64,000 bases of DNA from an uncultured Alphaproteobacteria bacterium (GCA_946481075.1 CAMLMC010000005.1:1-64000); one strand, 5' to 3'; shown: positions 1-8,329, numbered from the stretch's first letter. Made by a program: numbers and translations. The notes: generated by a model not told the origin, from the sequence alone.

Positions 1-15
1 GCGTGTCTTAAACAT
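1..15 (-). CDS. possible 5' end of a gene leaving the left edge
   Basis: An ATG on the minus strand at 15 is preceded by a purine-rich Shine-Dalgarno-like GGGGGA about five bases upstream and is followed by four open codons (MFKTR) to the edge. Nitronate monooxygenases often begin this way, but five residues cannot identify a family. A CtrA-like palindrome lies 50 bases upstream. Start codon and RBS are seen; everything else is inference. Confidence 0.3.
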
Positions 16-65
16 GGCCGTCCCCCATTTACTTTTATCTCAAATTTTAGCTTATTCCTTCCAGT

Positions 66-80
66 TTAAGAAATTATTAA
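66..80. promoter_or_regulatory. CtrA-box-like palindrome TTAA-N7-TTAA
   Basis: TTAA at 66-69 and TTAA at 77-80 are separated by exactly seven bases, the full consensus for CtrA in Alphaproteobacteria. It lies upstream of the putative minus-strand start at 15, with a weak -10-like TAAAAT (minus strand) at 44-49. The local DNA is AT-rich, so chance occurrence is possible. Confidence 0.4.
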
Positions 81-140
81 GAAGGGACGCAAATTTAGGC
101 GCAGCTCGAACATGGGAAAAGGCTAGGTTTTAGCGGGAAA

Positions 141-215
<75 letters not shown>

Positions 216-270
216 CCTCCTGAGAAGGACGGATGGGACCATAACCGATAAAATCCCCCCTGTCATCACC

Positions 271-307
271 CAAAAAACAAAAAATCGGGCCCGATGAAAG
301 GGCCCGA
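271..307 (-). terminator. rho-independent terminator of the outer-membrane protein gene
   Basis: On the minus strand an eight-base stem (TCGGGCCC paired with GGGCCCGA, 285-292 with 300-307) with a seven-base loop is followed by a long T-rich tract. It lies 20 bases past the stop of the barrel protein gene and isolates it from tRNA-Thr. Confidence 0.9.
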
Positions 308-327
308 CTTCTTTAAATTCCAAAGGC

Positions 328-954
328 TTAGAAGTGGTACGCAACGCCAAGGCGCAGGTCGTCTCCGCTCGGGTCGAAACCCGATTTGTCCTCATACCAT
401 GTATGGGAGTAATCAAGGCGGACCCCGAAATCATTATAGGCCATGAGTTCCGTGCCAAAACCAAGCTCGAAGCCATCGAAGTCCTCGTCATCCGATACAC
501 CTGCGGTGGTCGCTTCGAAATTTGCGCGCTTATAACCTATAATCCCGTAAGGCTTGATACCGAACGGCATAGCATCGTCAACAAATGACAGGCCGGGGCG
601 GAAGCTGACCCCCCATTCATGGTCCTTTTCGATGTTCACCCCGCCGACTGTGTCATCGGCATCAGACCAGGCATAATGCGCCTCGATCGCACCGTTGATG
701 CCAAGTCCGAGCGAGCGATCCATCAGGGCATCGAGCTGATAGCCAAGGAACAGCCCGTAATCGCCGCCATCGACACTCAGGTCCGCCCCCGCGGCCGTGT
801 CGGTTTCGTTCCAGCTATATCCTCCAAAACCGCCGGCATAAACACCCGATAGCGGCGATGGCTGGTTCTGATACGTGGCATTGACCTGCGCTTGAGCGGA
901 AACCGGAATAATGACGACCGCCGCGGCGGTCAGAAGAAGGGATTTTGAGGACAT
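328..954 (-). CDS. outer-membrane beta-barrel protein
   Basis: This 208-residue protein has a clear signal peptide (residues 1 to about 23, ending AQAQ). The rest alternates polar and hydrophobic residues with many Gly, Tyr and Asp, and ends in the Phe-terminated strand GVAYHF typical of barrels assembled by the BAM complex. Strands such as GVYAGGFGGYSW and FGVRLDYSHTWY resemble the small eight-stranded OmpA-like or OMP_b-brl families. It is likely monocistronic, with its own terminator and a roughly 225-base upstream region. The substrate or ligand is unknown; structural protein, adhesin or small porin are all possible. Confidence 0.8.
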   Translation of the reverse strand: MSSKSLLLTAAAVVIIPVSAQAQVNATYQNQPSPLSGVYAGGFGGYSWNETDTAAGADLSVDGGDYGLFLGYQLDALMDRSLGLGINGAIEAHYAWSDADDTVGGVNIEKDHEWGVSFRPGLSFVDDAMPFGIKPYGIIGYKRANFEATTAGVSDDEDFDGFELGFGTELMAYNDFGVRLDYSHTWYEDKSGFDPSGDDLRLGVAYHF

Positions 955-1179
955 GATATATCTCCAATCAACGTGTTAGGGGGACATAGACGGGCCGGGG
1001 CCGTGCCTGATTCAGTTACATGAACGAAACGAAAATGATTCTGTTCCAAGCGGGAACCGCTTGAATGCCAAAATTTGGCCCGCTCTCCGCCTTTTTAAAG
1101 GGGACAGATGGATATTAGGACTGGAAACAAACGGGCCATTTGTCTATAGTCAGCCCCATATTTACGAAAATAGGTAACG

Positions 1180-1332
1180 ATGTCAGGAACTTTGAGCGAC
1201 AAAGGCAAGGAAGCCGCCGCCATCAAGGCGGAAAAGCGCGCGGCCGCTTTGCGCGAAAATCTGAAACGCCGCAAAGCCGTTACTGAGCAGAGCAAGGGAC
1301 AAGAAAATGCAAAACCTCAGACCGCTGAATGA
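1180..1332 (+). CDS. small basic hydrophilic protein, 50 aa
   Basis: An ATG at 1180 opens a 50-codon frame rich in Lys, Arg, Ala and Glu ([20 protein letters not shown] and onward), predicted to be one long amphipathic helix. Its end overlaps the start of dcd by 26 bases in another frame, which suggests translational coupling. GGTAA four bases before the ATG is only a weak RBS. No family is recognised. The position, composition and overlap support a real small gene, but it could also be a leader peptide for dcd. Confidence 0.55.
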   Translation: MSGTLSDKGKEAAAIKAEKRAAALRENLKRRKAVTEQSKGQENAKPQTAE

Positions 1333-1933
1333 TGAAATCCCCACGGACGAAAGGGCCATGCGTCAATCGCTGCCCGGCATATTATCGGACGCGCAGATCC
1401 GCGACCTCGCCTTGAACCAAGGCATGATTGAACCGTTCGTCGAAAAACAAAATCATGCGGGCGTCATTTCCTATGGCTTGTCGTCCTATGGCTACGACGC
1501 GCGCTGTTCCAACGAATTCAAAATCTTCACAAATGTCGACAATGCGGTGGTAGATCCTAAAAATTTCAGCGCGAGTTCGTTCGTCGACCGCGAAGTCGAT
1601 GAATGTATCATCCCGCCGAACTCATTCGTCCTCACCCGCTCGGTTGAATATTTCCGCATTCCAAAGGATGTGCTCGTCATCTGCCTAGGCAAATCCACTT
1701 ATGCGCGTTGCGGCCTCATCGTGAATGTCACGCCGCTGGAACCGGGATGGGAAGGCCATGTGACATTGGAAATTTCCAACACCACGCCCCTGCCCGCGAA
1801 AGTCTACGCGAATGAAGGCGTGGCGCAATTTCTGTTCTTCAAAGGATCAGAGCCTTGCGAAGTTTCCTACGCCGACCGCGCCGGAAAATACATGGGCCAG
1901 CGCGGCGTCACATTGCCACGCATGAAGGACTAA
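1307..1933 (+). CDS. dcd: dCTP deaminase
   Basis: Deaminates dCTP to dUTP and ammonia, feeding thymidylate synthesis. Family landmarks are present: GKSTYAR at about 128-134 (substrate-binding Ser and Arg), [11 protein letters not shown] at about 140-150 and the catalytic Glu in HVTLEIS at about 155, followed by the glycine-rich C-terminus that closes over the nucleotide (MGQRGV). The protein is 208 residues, about 20 longer than typical Dcd, the excess being at the N-terminus. An AAGGGA at suitable spacing supports the ATG at 1307, although the Met at residue 18 is an alternative start. It sits two bases before murA, so the two are probably co-transcribed. Confidence 0.95.
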   Translation: MQNLRPLNDEIPTDERAMRQSLPGILSDAQIRDLALNQGMIEPFVEKQNHAGVISYGLSSYGYDARCSNEFKIFTNVDNAVVDPKNFSASSFVDREVDECIIPPNSFVLTRSVEYFRIPKDVLVICLGKSTYARCGLIVNVTPLEPGWEGHVTLEISNTTPLPAKVYANEGVAQFLFFKGSEPCEVSYADRAGKYMGQRGVTLPRMKD

Positions 1934-1935
1934 GA

Positions 1936-3297
1936 ATGACACAAATAAAAGCCTCGAGCATCAAACAGGACAATGGCGATGGCAAAGTCGTCGAGATCAT
2001 TCACGGTGAAGTGAAGACATCCACGCTCGATAAATTGCGTGTGCGCGGCGGCAACCGTTTGAACGGCGATATTCCGATCAGTGGCGCGAAGAACGCAGGC
2101 CTGAAGCATATGTGCGCGGCACTTCTCACGGATCAACCGGTGCAGTTCACGAACATGCCCGTCACTCTCGGTGATGTGCGCACGCTGTCCGAAGTGCTCG
2201 ATTATCTGGGTATGCGCGTGGCGCTGCGCTCCGATGGCGTTGCGATGCTCCATACACCGACAATCAAGACGACAACCGCGCCGTATGACCTTGTGCGCAA
2301 GATGCGCGCGAGCGTTCTCGTGCTCGGCCCCCTCCTCGCTCGCGAAGGAAAAGCAGAAATTTCCATGCCGGGCGGGTGCGCCATCGGCACGCGTCCTGTT
2401 GACCTGCATCTCAAAGGCTTTGAAGCCATGGGCGCGACCATAGAACTGGATGGCGGCTATATCAAGGCAACCGCGCCAGCAGGCGGCCTGAAAGGCGCAC
2501 ATATCACGTTCCCGTTCGTGTCTGTTGGCGCAACCGAAAACATTATGATGGCGGCAACGCTCGCCAAAGGCACCACGATCCTGTCGAATGCCGCGCGCGA
2601 GCCGGAGATCGTCGATCAGGGCAACGCCCTCATCGCGATGGGCGCAAAAATCGAAGGCCTTGGCACATCCGAAATCCGTATTGAAGGTGTTCAGTCATTG
2701 AACGGCGTCAACCACGCGTGTCTTCCGGACCGTATTGAAACCGGCACTTATATGTGTGCCGTCGGTCTGACCGGCGGTGAAGTACGCCTCAAAAACACAC
2801 GCACCGATCTTCTAGCGTCCCTCATTGGCCCGCTTCGCGGCGCTGGCATGAAGATCGAGCAAGATGGAAACGATGTGATCGTCTATCGCAATGGCAGCAA
2901 TCTGCAAGGCATCGACATCATGACAGAGCCCTATCCCGGCTTTGCCACAGACCTTCAAGCGCAATTCATGGCGATGCTGACGATGTGCAAGGGCGCCGGC
3001 ATGGTCACCGAAACCGTTTTTGAAAACCGCTTCATGCATGTGCCGGAGCTTGTGCGCATGGGTGCAAATATTTCCGTGCAGGGCAATTCCGCCATCGTGC
3101 GTGGCGTTTCAAGTTTGCGCGGAGCGGAGGTGATGGCTACCGATCTACGCGCCTCCGTAGCCCTCGTCCTCGCCGGACTTGCCGCGGAAGGTGAAACCAT
3201 CGTGAACCGCATTTATCACCTTGAACGCGGATACGAAAATATTGTCGCCAAACTGACCAATGTCGGCGCGGACATAGAACGGGTGAGCGAGAAGTAA
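1936..3297 (+). CDS. murA: UDP-N-acetylglucosamine 1-carboxyvinyltransferase
   Basis: Catalyses the first committed step of peptidoglycan synthesis in the cytoplasm, transferring enolpyruvate from PEP to UDP-GlcNAc. The 453-residue protein carries SGAKNAGLK at about 49-57 (the Lys-Asn pair contacting substrate) and PGGCAIGTRPVDLH with the PEP- and fosfomycin-reactive Cys at about 148. The N-terminus extends about 30 residues beyond the E. coli enzyme. The ATG at 1936 was chosen because AAGGA ends seven bases upstream and the longer frame would run into dcd. It follows dcd directly; in many alphaproteobacteria murA starts a block that ends in infA-maf-RNase, as it does here with changes. Confidence 0.97.
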   Translation: MTQIKASSIKQDNGDGKVVEIIHGEVKTSTLDKLRVRGGNRLNGDIPISGAKNAGLKHMCAALLTDQPVQFTNMPVTLGDVRTLSEVLDYLGMRVALRSDGVAMLHTPTIKTTTAPYDLVRKMRASVLVLGPLLAREGKAEISMPGGCAIGTRPVDLHLKGFEAMGATIELDGGYIKATAPAGGLKGAHITFPFVSVGATENIMMAATLAKGTTILSNAAREPEIVDQGNALIAMGAKIEGLGTSEIRIEGVQSLNGVNHACLPDRIETGTYMCAVGLTGGEVRLKNTRTDLLASLIGPLRGAGMKIEQDGNDVIVYRNGSNLQGIDIMTEPYPGFATDLQAQFMAMLTMCKGAGMVTETVFENRFMHVPELVRMGANISVQGNSAIVRGVSSLRGAEVMATDLRASVALVLAGLAAEGETIVNRIYHLERGYENIVAKLTNVGADIERVSEK

Positions 3298-3328
3298 TAT
3301 CTGACCAAAAGTAACTGTGTAAAATATA

Positions 3329-4051
3329 ATGCTGAATGATGACATCTACACGATAGGACAAGAATCACCCGCCCTTCTGATTCAGAAACTCCATATCAAC
3401 ATGGAACTGGATATCAATCGCCGCGCCATCTCCTATGTCTTCAATGCAATTCAGAGCGGGTATCAAAACAGCGCGCAATCCATAGCCGTGGCCCGGCGAA
3501 ATACTTTTGATTACCTTTTTGAAAACCTCGCCAATCGCAGTCATGTCTTCGAACAATTTGTGGACATCTCGTTTCCGGATCATGACGAAATGAGACGCGG
3601 CGCGCTGTCAATGGCCATGATTTGCGATGAAACCCTGAAGGCCTACTCACTGCACGATAAAAATGCCCCCGAACTGGATCAGTTTGATGAAGAGATGGTA
3701 GAACTGGCCGTGATTTTCCTAGAAGAATCTCTCGATCTGGCAACCACCGGCGGCAAAAACCTGTCGGCCGGATATGAACCTGAAAGCCTCTTCCTGGCCT
3801 ATATTAATGCCGATGATGCTCTGGATGTTATTATCGCAGACCACACGCAGGCCGACCCCCGGCTGTTACGGGATTTAGAGGAAACTTTCTTTAGACCATT
3901 GCGATCAATCCTGACAACCGATGAAGCGATTGGCCGATACCTCATGGATAAAATGGATATTGCCCACACCGCCCTCGCCAGGCATCTTGCGCCGTGCAAG
4001 ATGGGGGATTGGTACATTCTTCCCGACAATGACAATGATTTAAGGATGTAA
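3329..4051 (+). CDS. unknown protein A of a paralogous pair, 240 aa
   Basis: A soluble, acidic, mostly helical protein without signal peptide or membrane segment. I do not recognise the family. A central stretch FPDHDEMRRGALSMAMICDE (about 90-109) resembles LPNYDREALIMAAICDEFVK in the next gene, and later segments (EPESLFLAYINADDALDVI against PEAWCLASIDVLRQLDYM) also line up, so the two look like diverged duplicates. It stands 31 bases after murA and 2 bases before its partner. No strong RBS precedes the ATG at 3329; Met25 is an alternative start. Codon use looks more AT-rich than in murA. Confidence 0.8.
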   Translation: MLNDDIYTIGQESPALLIQKLHINMELDINRRAISYVFNAIQSGYQNSAQSIAVARRNTFDYLFENLANRSHVFEQFVDISFPDHDEMRRGALSMAMICDETLKAYSLHDKNAPELDQFDEEMVELAVIFLEESLDLATTGGKNLSAGYEPESLFLAYINADDALDVIIADHTQADPRLLRDLEETFFRPLRSILTTDEAIGRYLMDKMDIAHTALARHLAPCKMGDWYILPDNDNDLRM

Positions 4052-4053
4052 CC

Positions 4054-4842
4054 ATGGGCAATATAATTATCGCTGCAAATGACGCGGATATAAAGACACT
4101 AACACATGATTTTCAAGCATTGACGGAAGATTTCAAGATTCCGGCAACAACGATGCCATGGCCCGTAAACAATTATGATGCCGAAGCCAATCTCGATTTT
4201 ATCTTCAATGAGCTGATGGTTCATCCGGAGCAATCGATCGAACGCGCCGCAATCACCCATGTCGCAAACTGCACAAAGTTAAATCCCGAATATCGAGTGG
4301 GCACTCCCATAGGCGATAAAGAAACTCTTACCCTACAAACATTAATGCATGCCGAAATGGGGTTTAATCTTATTCGGGAATTCGAAGAAGACTTCTTCAA
4401 AGATCTGCCTAACTATGATCGTGAAGCACTCATTATGGCCGCTATTTGTGATGAATTCGTAAAAATTCCCCTATCCAAAGACGCCGAGAAATATCAGTCA
4501 ATTCTGGACCGCGCTTTAAAAATCTGGAATGAGGCCTGCGATATCGGAGACAATGGTCTGGAGGACGACGAAAAACCCACACCCGAAGCATGGTGCCTTG
4601 CCTCCATAGATGTTCTAAGGCAACTGGATTACATGTCGCATGACTTCAATTATATACCTTTGAAAGAAGCTAAAGCGACCGTTACGCACGCATTTCCGAT
4701 TGCCGGAAGCATCGTCAAGGAAGACACGGAACTTGGCCTGTTTATCTACAAGGCCCTCGACAAGCTGGATGCCATGGTGGAAAGCCGCACATCGGCCTCA
4801 AAAACAACCCCGCTATTTGTAAAAGACCAGCCCCATCTTTAA
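4054..4842 (+). CDS. unknown protein B of a paralogous pair, 262 aa
   Basis: A soluble, acidic, helix-rich protein of unrecognised family, starting two bases after protein A with AGGA about seven bases before the ATG. It shares with protein A the motif MA(A/M)ICDE preceded by an acidic PxxD(R/E) segment, and a similar C-terminal helix (LFIYKALDKLDAMVES). No enzyme signature is visible. In related bacteria this interval between murA and hisG/hisD often holds a DUF2948-type gene; these proteins do not obviously match that. The two may form a heterodimer, which is inference from pairing and spacing only. Confidence 0.8.
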   Translation: MGNIIIAANDADIKTLTHDFQALTEDFKIPATTMPWPVNNYDAEANLDFIFNELMVHPEQSIERAAITHVANCTKLNPEYRVGTPIGDKETLTLQTLMHAEMGFNLIREFEEDFFKDLPNYDREALIMAAICDEFVKIPLSKDAEKYQSILDRALKIWNEACDIGDNGLEDDEKPTPEAWCLASIDVLRQLDYMSHDFNYIPLKEAKATVTHAFPIAGSIVKEDTELGLFIYKALDKLDAMVESRTSASKTTPLFVKDQPHL

Positions 4843-4878
4843 CTGGCATTTTGGGCTATTCATGGTTAAAACTCATCT

Positions 4879-5535
4879 ATGAGCCAAGAACCAAACCTCA
4901 TCCTCGCCCTGCCCAAAGGCCGCATTCTGGAAGAACTCGCACCGATGCTCGGCGCCTGCGGAATAGAGCCGGAGCCTGCGTTTTTCGATGAAAAATCGCG
5001 CCTTCTGCAATTCAAAACAAATTTGCCGAACCTGTCCATCATCCGCGTCCGGTCTTTCGATGTGGCCACCTTCACGGCGTTCGGCGCCGCGCATCTGGGC
5101 GTGGCCGGCTCCGATGTGCTCGATGAATTCGACTATCCGGAATTATATGCGCCGGTGGATTTGAAAATCGGTCACTGCCGCCTGTCGGTCGCCATGCATA
5201 AGGATGAAGTGGATAAGGATAAGCCGGGCCAGTGGAGCCACGTGCGCGTCGCCACGAAATACCCGAACCTCACCCGCAAATATTTTGCTGCCCGCGGTGT
5301 TCAGGCAGAATGCATCAAACTGAATGGCGCGATGGAGATTGCCCCATCCCTCGGCCTTGCCCGCCGCATCGTGGACCTTGTATCGTCGGGCAGCACGTTA
5401 AAGGCGAACGACCTTGTCGAAGTGGAAAAAATATTGGATGTCTCATCACGTTTGATCGTCAACCGCACGGCGCTCAAGACCATGCCGGATATCATGCAAG
5501 ACTGGATCGCGAAATTCAGGGCTGCGGTTCGTTAG
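4879..5535 (+). CDS. hisG: ATP phosphoribosyltransferase, short form
   Basis: First enzyme of histidine biosynthesis, joining ATP and PRPP. The 218-residue length, the start [13 protein letters not shown] and the late motif [12 protein letters not shown] (PRPP loop) mark the short HisG_S form, which lacks the C-terminal regulatory domain and needs HisZ as partner; hisZ is present at about 43 kb. No Shine-Dalgarno sequence is obvious. The 3' end overlaps a convergent small ORF by 20 bases. hisD, often adjacent in alphaproteobacteria, is absent here. Confidence 0.95.
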   Translation: MSQEPNLILALPKGRILEELAPMLGACGIEPEPAFFDEKSRLLQFKTNLPNLSIIRVRSFDVATFTAFGAAHLGVAGSDVLDEFDYPELYAPVDLKIGHCRLSVAMHKDEVDKDKPGQWSHVRVATKYPNLTRKYFAARGVQAECIKLNGAMEIAPSLGLARRIVDLVSSGSTLKANDLVEVEKILDVSSRLIVNRTALKTMPDIMQDWIAKFRAAVR

Positions 5536-5785
5536 ATTTTTTTGCAGGGCGAATACAGTCCTCTGCCAAGGGTGCATCGACACGGCGGGGATTGGCAGGA
5601 CCTTCAGGATTATTCTTCATCGCCTCTGTTGCAACGGCAATCGCTTCTTTTAAATCCATTCGTTTTTCTACGATGAAAACAGGGTCATCCCTACGGCGCG
5701 GATTTTCATTGCCAGCCTGCTGCGCCGCCATTCTATTAAAGGCGACCGCGTGAATTTCCTCATCGCTGGGCCTGTTTTTACTCAT
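5516..5785 (-). CDS. small hydrophilic protein, 89 aa
   Basis: A charged protein rich in Asn, Arg, Pro and Glu, with a short amphipathic helix ([14 protein letters not shown]) and no membrane segment. The family is not recognised. Its ATG overlaps the stop of the upstream 59-residue ORF in an ATGA arrangement, implying coupled translation, and its last 20 bases overlap the end of hisG on the opposite strand. Coupling to a frame with a near-perfect ribosome-binding site supports its reality. Confidence 0.6.
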   Translation of the reverse strand: MSKNRPSDEEIHAVAFNRMAAQQAGNENPRRRDDPVFIVEKRMDLKEAIAVATEAMKNNPEGPANPRRVDAPLAEDCIRPAKKSNEPQP

Positions 5786-5961
5786 GGCTGTCTGCTTGGG
5801 TTTTGGCTACCGGGTTTCACGCGGCCGGGATTATGCTTGGCATCATCGTGCGAAACAAAATGTGTCGGCTCAGAATCGGTGGATTTGCTCCCCCCCGTCC
5901 ATTTTTCTTGGAGTTTACGCCTATTATATTCCATTTTGGCTTGTTCCGGATCATATGACAT
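5782..5961 (-). CDS. small hydrophilic protein, 59 aa
   Basis: The ATG at 5961 is preceded by AAAGGAGG at good spacing, one of the best ribosome-binding sites in the window. The product begins MSYDPEQAKMEYNRRKLQEK and is hydrophilic, with a C-terminal half rich in Ser, Pro, His and Gly that is probably disordered. Its stop codon overlaps the start of the 89-residue ORF (ATGA). The two tiny genes form a minus-strand pair nested between hisG and infA. No known family is recognised. Confidence 0.65.
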   Translation of the reverse strand: MSYDPEQAKMEYNRRKLQEKWTGGSKSTDSEPTHFVSHDDAKHNPGRVKPGSQNPSRQP

Positions 5962-6104
5962 AGCTTACAACCTCCTTTAACATTTTCATAACTTAGCCAC
6001 ATATTGGTGAGAAATCAACCCATAATCCGAAAACGGATTTGCAATATTGCGGCGGCGGGTTTATACAGTTCCGAGCCCAATAACGCCAAAGGAATGAAGG
6101 ATTT

Positions 6105-6323
6105 ATGGCCAAGGAAGACCTGATCGAATTTAAAGGAACGGTGACGGAAGTTCTCCCGAATGCCATGTTCCGCGTCAAGCTGGAAAACGATCACGTTGTT
6201 CTTGCCCACACAGCCGGCAAAATGCGCAAAAACCGCATCCGCGTTCTGGAAGGCGACACGGTCGTTGTCGAAATGACGCCGTACGACCTGACCAAAGGCC
6301 GTATCATTTTCCGCGAGAAATAA
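6105..6323 (+). CDS. infA: translation initiation factor IF-1
   Basis: A 72-residue single OB-fold protein that binds the ribosomal A site during initiation. Family sequence is near complete: [20 protein letters not shown], then [14 protein letters not shown] and the C-terminal [14 protein letters not shown] lies upstream of the ATG. It is one base from maf, giving the infA-maf-RNase E/G gene order that is widespread in Alphaproteobacteria. Confidence 0.98.
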   Translation: MAKEDLIEFKGTVTEVLPNAMFRVKLENDHVVLAHTAGKMRKNRIRVLEGDTVVVEMTPYDLTKGRIIFREK

Positions 6324-6324
6324 G

Positions 6325-6915
6325 ATGACGGGATCACACCCGCCTTTGATTCTCGCTTCCTCCTCCCCCCGAAGACTGGAATTACTGTCGCAGATCGGCC
6401 TTACGCCGGATGAAGTCATTCCCGCCGATATCGACGAAACTATTTTGAAGAATGAATTGCCGCGCGATCTTGCGCTGCGCCTTGCCATGGGTAAGGCCGC
6501 GAAAATCGCCGCAGAAAATCCAGATGCCTTTGTGCTTGCTGCCGATACGGTGGTCGCCGCCGGACGGCGCATTCTCGACAAACCGCGTGACGAAAAGGAT
6601 GTACGTACCGCCTTGCAACTGCTCTCTGGCCGCCGTCACAAAGTCTATGGCGGCATTTGTGTTGCAGCGCCGAACGGTAAGGTCAAATCCGCAACGATCG
6701 AAACCACCGTTTCTATCCGCCGCCTGTCTGATGCGGAAATCAGCGCCTATGTAGAAAGCGGCGAATGGCAAGGAAAGGCCGGAAGCTATGCCATTCAGGG
6801 AATATTTGCGCCGTATATCAAATTCCTATCCGGATCATATAGCAATGTCATTGGCCTATCCCTTTATGATACAATGAGAATATTGGATGGACTTGGCTAT
6901 CAGCGAAAGGTGTAA
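6325..6915 (+). CDS. maf: Maf-family nucleoside triphosphate pyrophosphatase
   Basis: House-cleaning enzyme hydrolysing nucleoside triphosphates, mostly modified or non-canonical ones, to monophosphates. The hallmark SSSPRRLELL is at about 11-20, AADTVV with its active-site Asp follows at about residue 73, then DKPRDEKD and the C-terminal GKAGSYAIQG motif. At 196 residues it has the usual length. It starts one base after infA and ends five bases before the RNase gene, so the three form one transcription unit. Confidence 0.94.
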   Translation: MTGSHPPLILASSSPRRLELLSQIGLTPDEVIPADIDETILKNELPRDLALRLAMGKAAKIAAENPDAFVLAADTVVAAGRRILDKPRDEKDVRTALQLLSGRRHKVYGGICVAAPNGKVKSATIETTVSIRRLSDAEISAYVESGEWQGKAGSYAIQGIFAPYIKFLSGSYSNVIGLSLYDTMRILDGLGYQRKV

Positions 6916-6920
6916 CACCC

Positions 6921-8156
6921 TTGGAAATACTGGTGGAAGAACTGGATGGCGGCTTGTGGGTCGCGGCTGTCGACAAGGGTCGCCTGCAAGGGTTGGAGGT
7001 TGATCCGGCCGCCGAGGAAGTGCGCTGGGGCTCCATCTATTGGGGCAAGGTTGCCCGCATCGATAAATCGCTCGACGCCGCTTTCATTGATCTTGATGGC
7101 GATAACGAAGGCATTCTTCACAATGCCGATGTCCGTATAAAAGACAGTAGCGGCAAAATAATCAAAGGTGGCGCGAAGGCGATTGGAAAATTGCTACAGC
7201 CAGGGCAAATGGTTGCTGTCCAGGCTAAGAGCGGATATCTCTACAACGAAAACCAGTTTGACTTCGCGCGCGAAGACAAAACACCCAAACTGTCGATGGA
7301 TATCACCATACCGGGCCGCTATCTCATCCTCGCTCCTTTTATGAAGGAGAACGAGGTTTCCTCCCGCATACGCGACAAAAAACTGCGCGAGAATATGATG
7401 GAGATGTTGAAAATTTTCGATCCCTACAAGGGCTTGATCCTGCGCTCCGCCGCCGCGGACATGCAAACGGATATCCTGATCCGCGAAGCCAAAATACTCA
7501 ACAATGTCTGGGATCGATTACAGCCCTATTTCAAAGGGGATGACCCGAACCTTATCATGGACGGGCCGGACGCATTCGAACGCACAATCGGCGACCATGC
7601 GGATAAACTCATCGATCGGCTCGAAATCGTTACGATGGACCGTTATACGGAGATCGAGGAATGGTGCGAAGTTTTCGCGCCGGACCTTGTGACCAAAATC
7701 AAACCTGTGGAGCTTGAAGATCCTGACGCAGAACTCGCGCTATTTGATTATCGCGGCCTGCTCGGGGATATAGAGGATTTGTTTCAGGATTACGCCCTGC
7801 TCATTCATGGCGGCAGCCTGATCATTCAGGATACGGCGGCCCTGACCGCCATCGACGTCAACCGCGGCGGGGACACGCGCCCTGCAATGGATGTCAATCT
7901 TGAGGCGGCGCAGGAAATAGCGCGACAAATCCGCCTTCGCAATATCGGCGGGATCATCCTGATTGACTTCCTGAAATTCAATCAAAAGGGCGACCAGCAG
8001 AAATTCCTGAAACTGCTCGGCCCGATTTTCGATACAGACCCCTGCACCGTGCAAATTCATGGGATAAGCGCGCTGGGGCTGGTCGAAATTACCCGCCGCC
8101 GCCGCACACCGCCTTTAAGCGAGCGGATGGACACTATCGACGGCTTTAACCGCTAG
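6921..8156 (+). CDS. ribonuclease E/G family protein
   Basis: Endoribonuclease of the RNase E/G type acting in mRNA decay and rRNA processing. An S1-like RNA-binding segment lies in the first 130 residues (VRWGSIYWGKVARIDKSLDA), and both metal-binding aspartates are visible in AIDVNRGGD and IILIDFLKF in the C-terminal third. At 411 residues it is shorter than RNase G and lacks the long scaffold tail of RNase E. The start is TTG at 6921. In relatives a small zinc protein gene, yacG, usually follows; here the gene runs straight to tRNA-Phe. The choice between rng and rne naming is open. Confidence 0.9.
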   Translation: MEILVEELDGGLWVAAVDKGRLQGLEVDPAAEEVRWGSIYWGKVARIDKSLDAAFIDLDGDNEGILHNADVRIKDSSGKIIKGGAKAIGKLLQPGQMVAVQAKSGYLYNENQFDFAREDKTPKLSMDITIPGRYLILAPFMKENEVSSRIRDKKLRENMMEMLKIFDPYKGLILRSAAADMQTDILIREAKILNNVWDRLQPYFKGDDPNLIMDGPDAFERTIGDHADKLIDRLEIVTMDRYTEIEEWCEVFAPDLVTKIKPVELEDPDAELALFDYRGLLGDIEDLFQDYALLIHGGSLIIQDTAALTAIDVNRGGDTRPAMDVNLEAAQEIARQIRLRNIGGIILIDFLKFNQKGDQQKFLKLLGPIFDTDPCTVQIHGISALGLVEITRRRRTPPLSERMDTIDGFNR

Positions 8157-8253
8157 GCCGTCTTAACATCTTGTGAAATAAAGCGGTTTTTGCCCCAAAT
8201 TCAGGCTGGACAGGGCAGGAATCATCCCCTATAACCCTTTTACCGAAGAGCGT

Positions 8254-8329
8254 GCCCCGGTAGCTCAGTCGGTAGAGCAACGGATTGAAAATCCGTGTGT
8301 CGGCGGTTCGATCCCGCCCCTGGGCACCA
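8254..8329 (+). tRNA. tRNA-Phe (anticodon GAA)
   Basis: The 76-base gene has a D arm GCTC/GAGC, an anticodon stem ACGGA/TCCGT around TTGAAAA (anticodon GAA), a T arm GGCGG/CCGCC with loop TTCGATC, and encoded CCA. The acceptor stem GCCCCGG/CCTGGGC has a C-U mismatch at position 5-68, where alphaproteobacterial tRNA-Phe normally has an A-U pair. Its place after the RNase E/G gene is the usual one in this class. Confidence 0.95.

Noticed and set aside
334..852. Plus-strand open frames opposite the outer-membrane protein gene
   Set aside because: The minus-strand frame has a signal peptide, barrel pattern and terminator; the plus-strand frames have no ribosome-binding site and no recognisable product.
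1855..1935. Upstream extension of murA to 1855
   Set aside because: The extra residues would overlap the conserved dcd coding end by about 80 bases and match no MurA; the ATG at 1936 has a ribosome-binding site.
1930..2502. 190-codon minus-strand frame inside murA
   Set aside because: It lies wholly within the well-supported murA gene and has the His/Arg/Ala-rich composition of a shadow frame.
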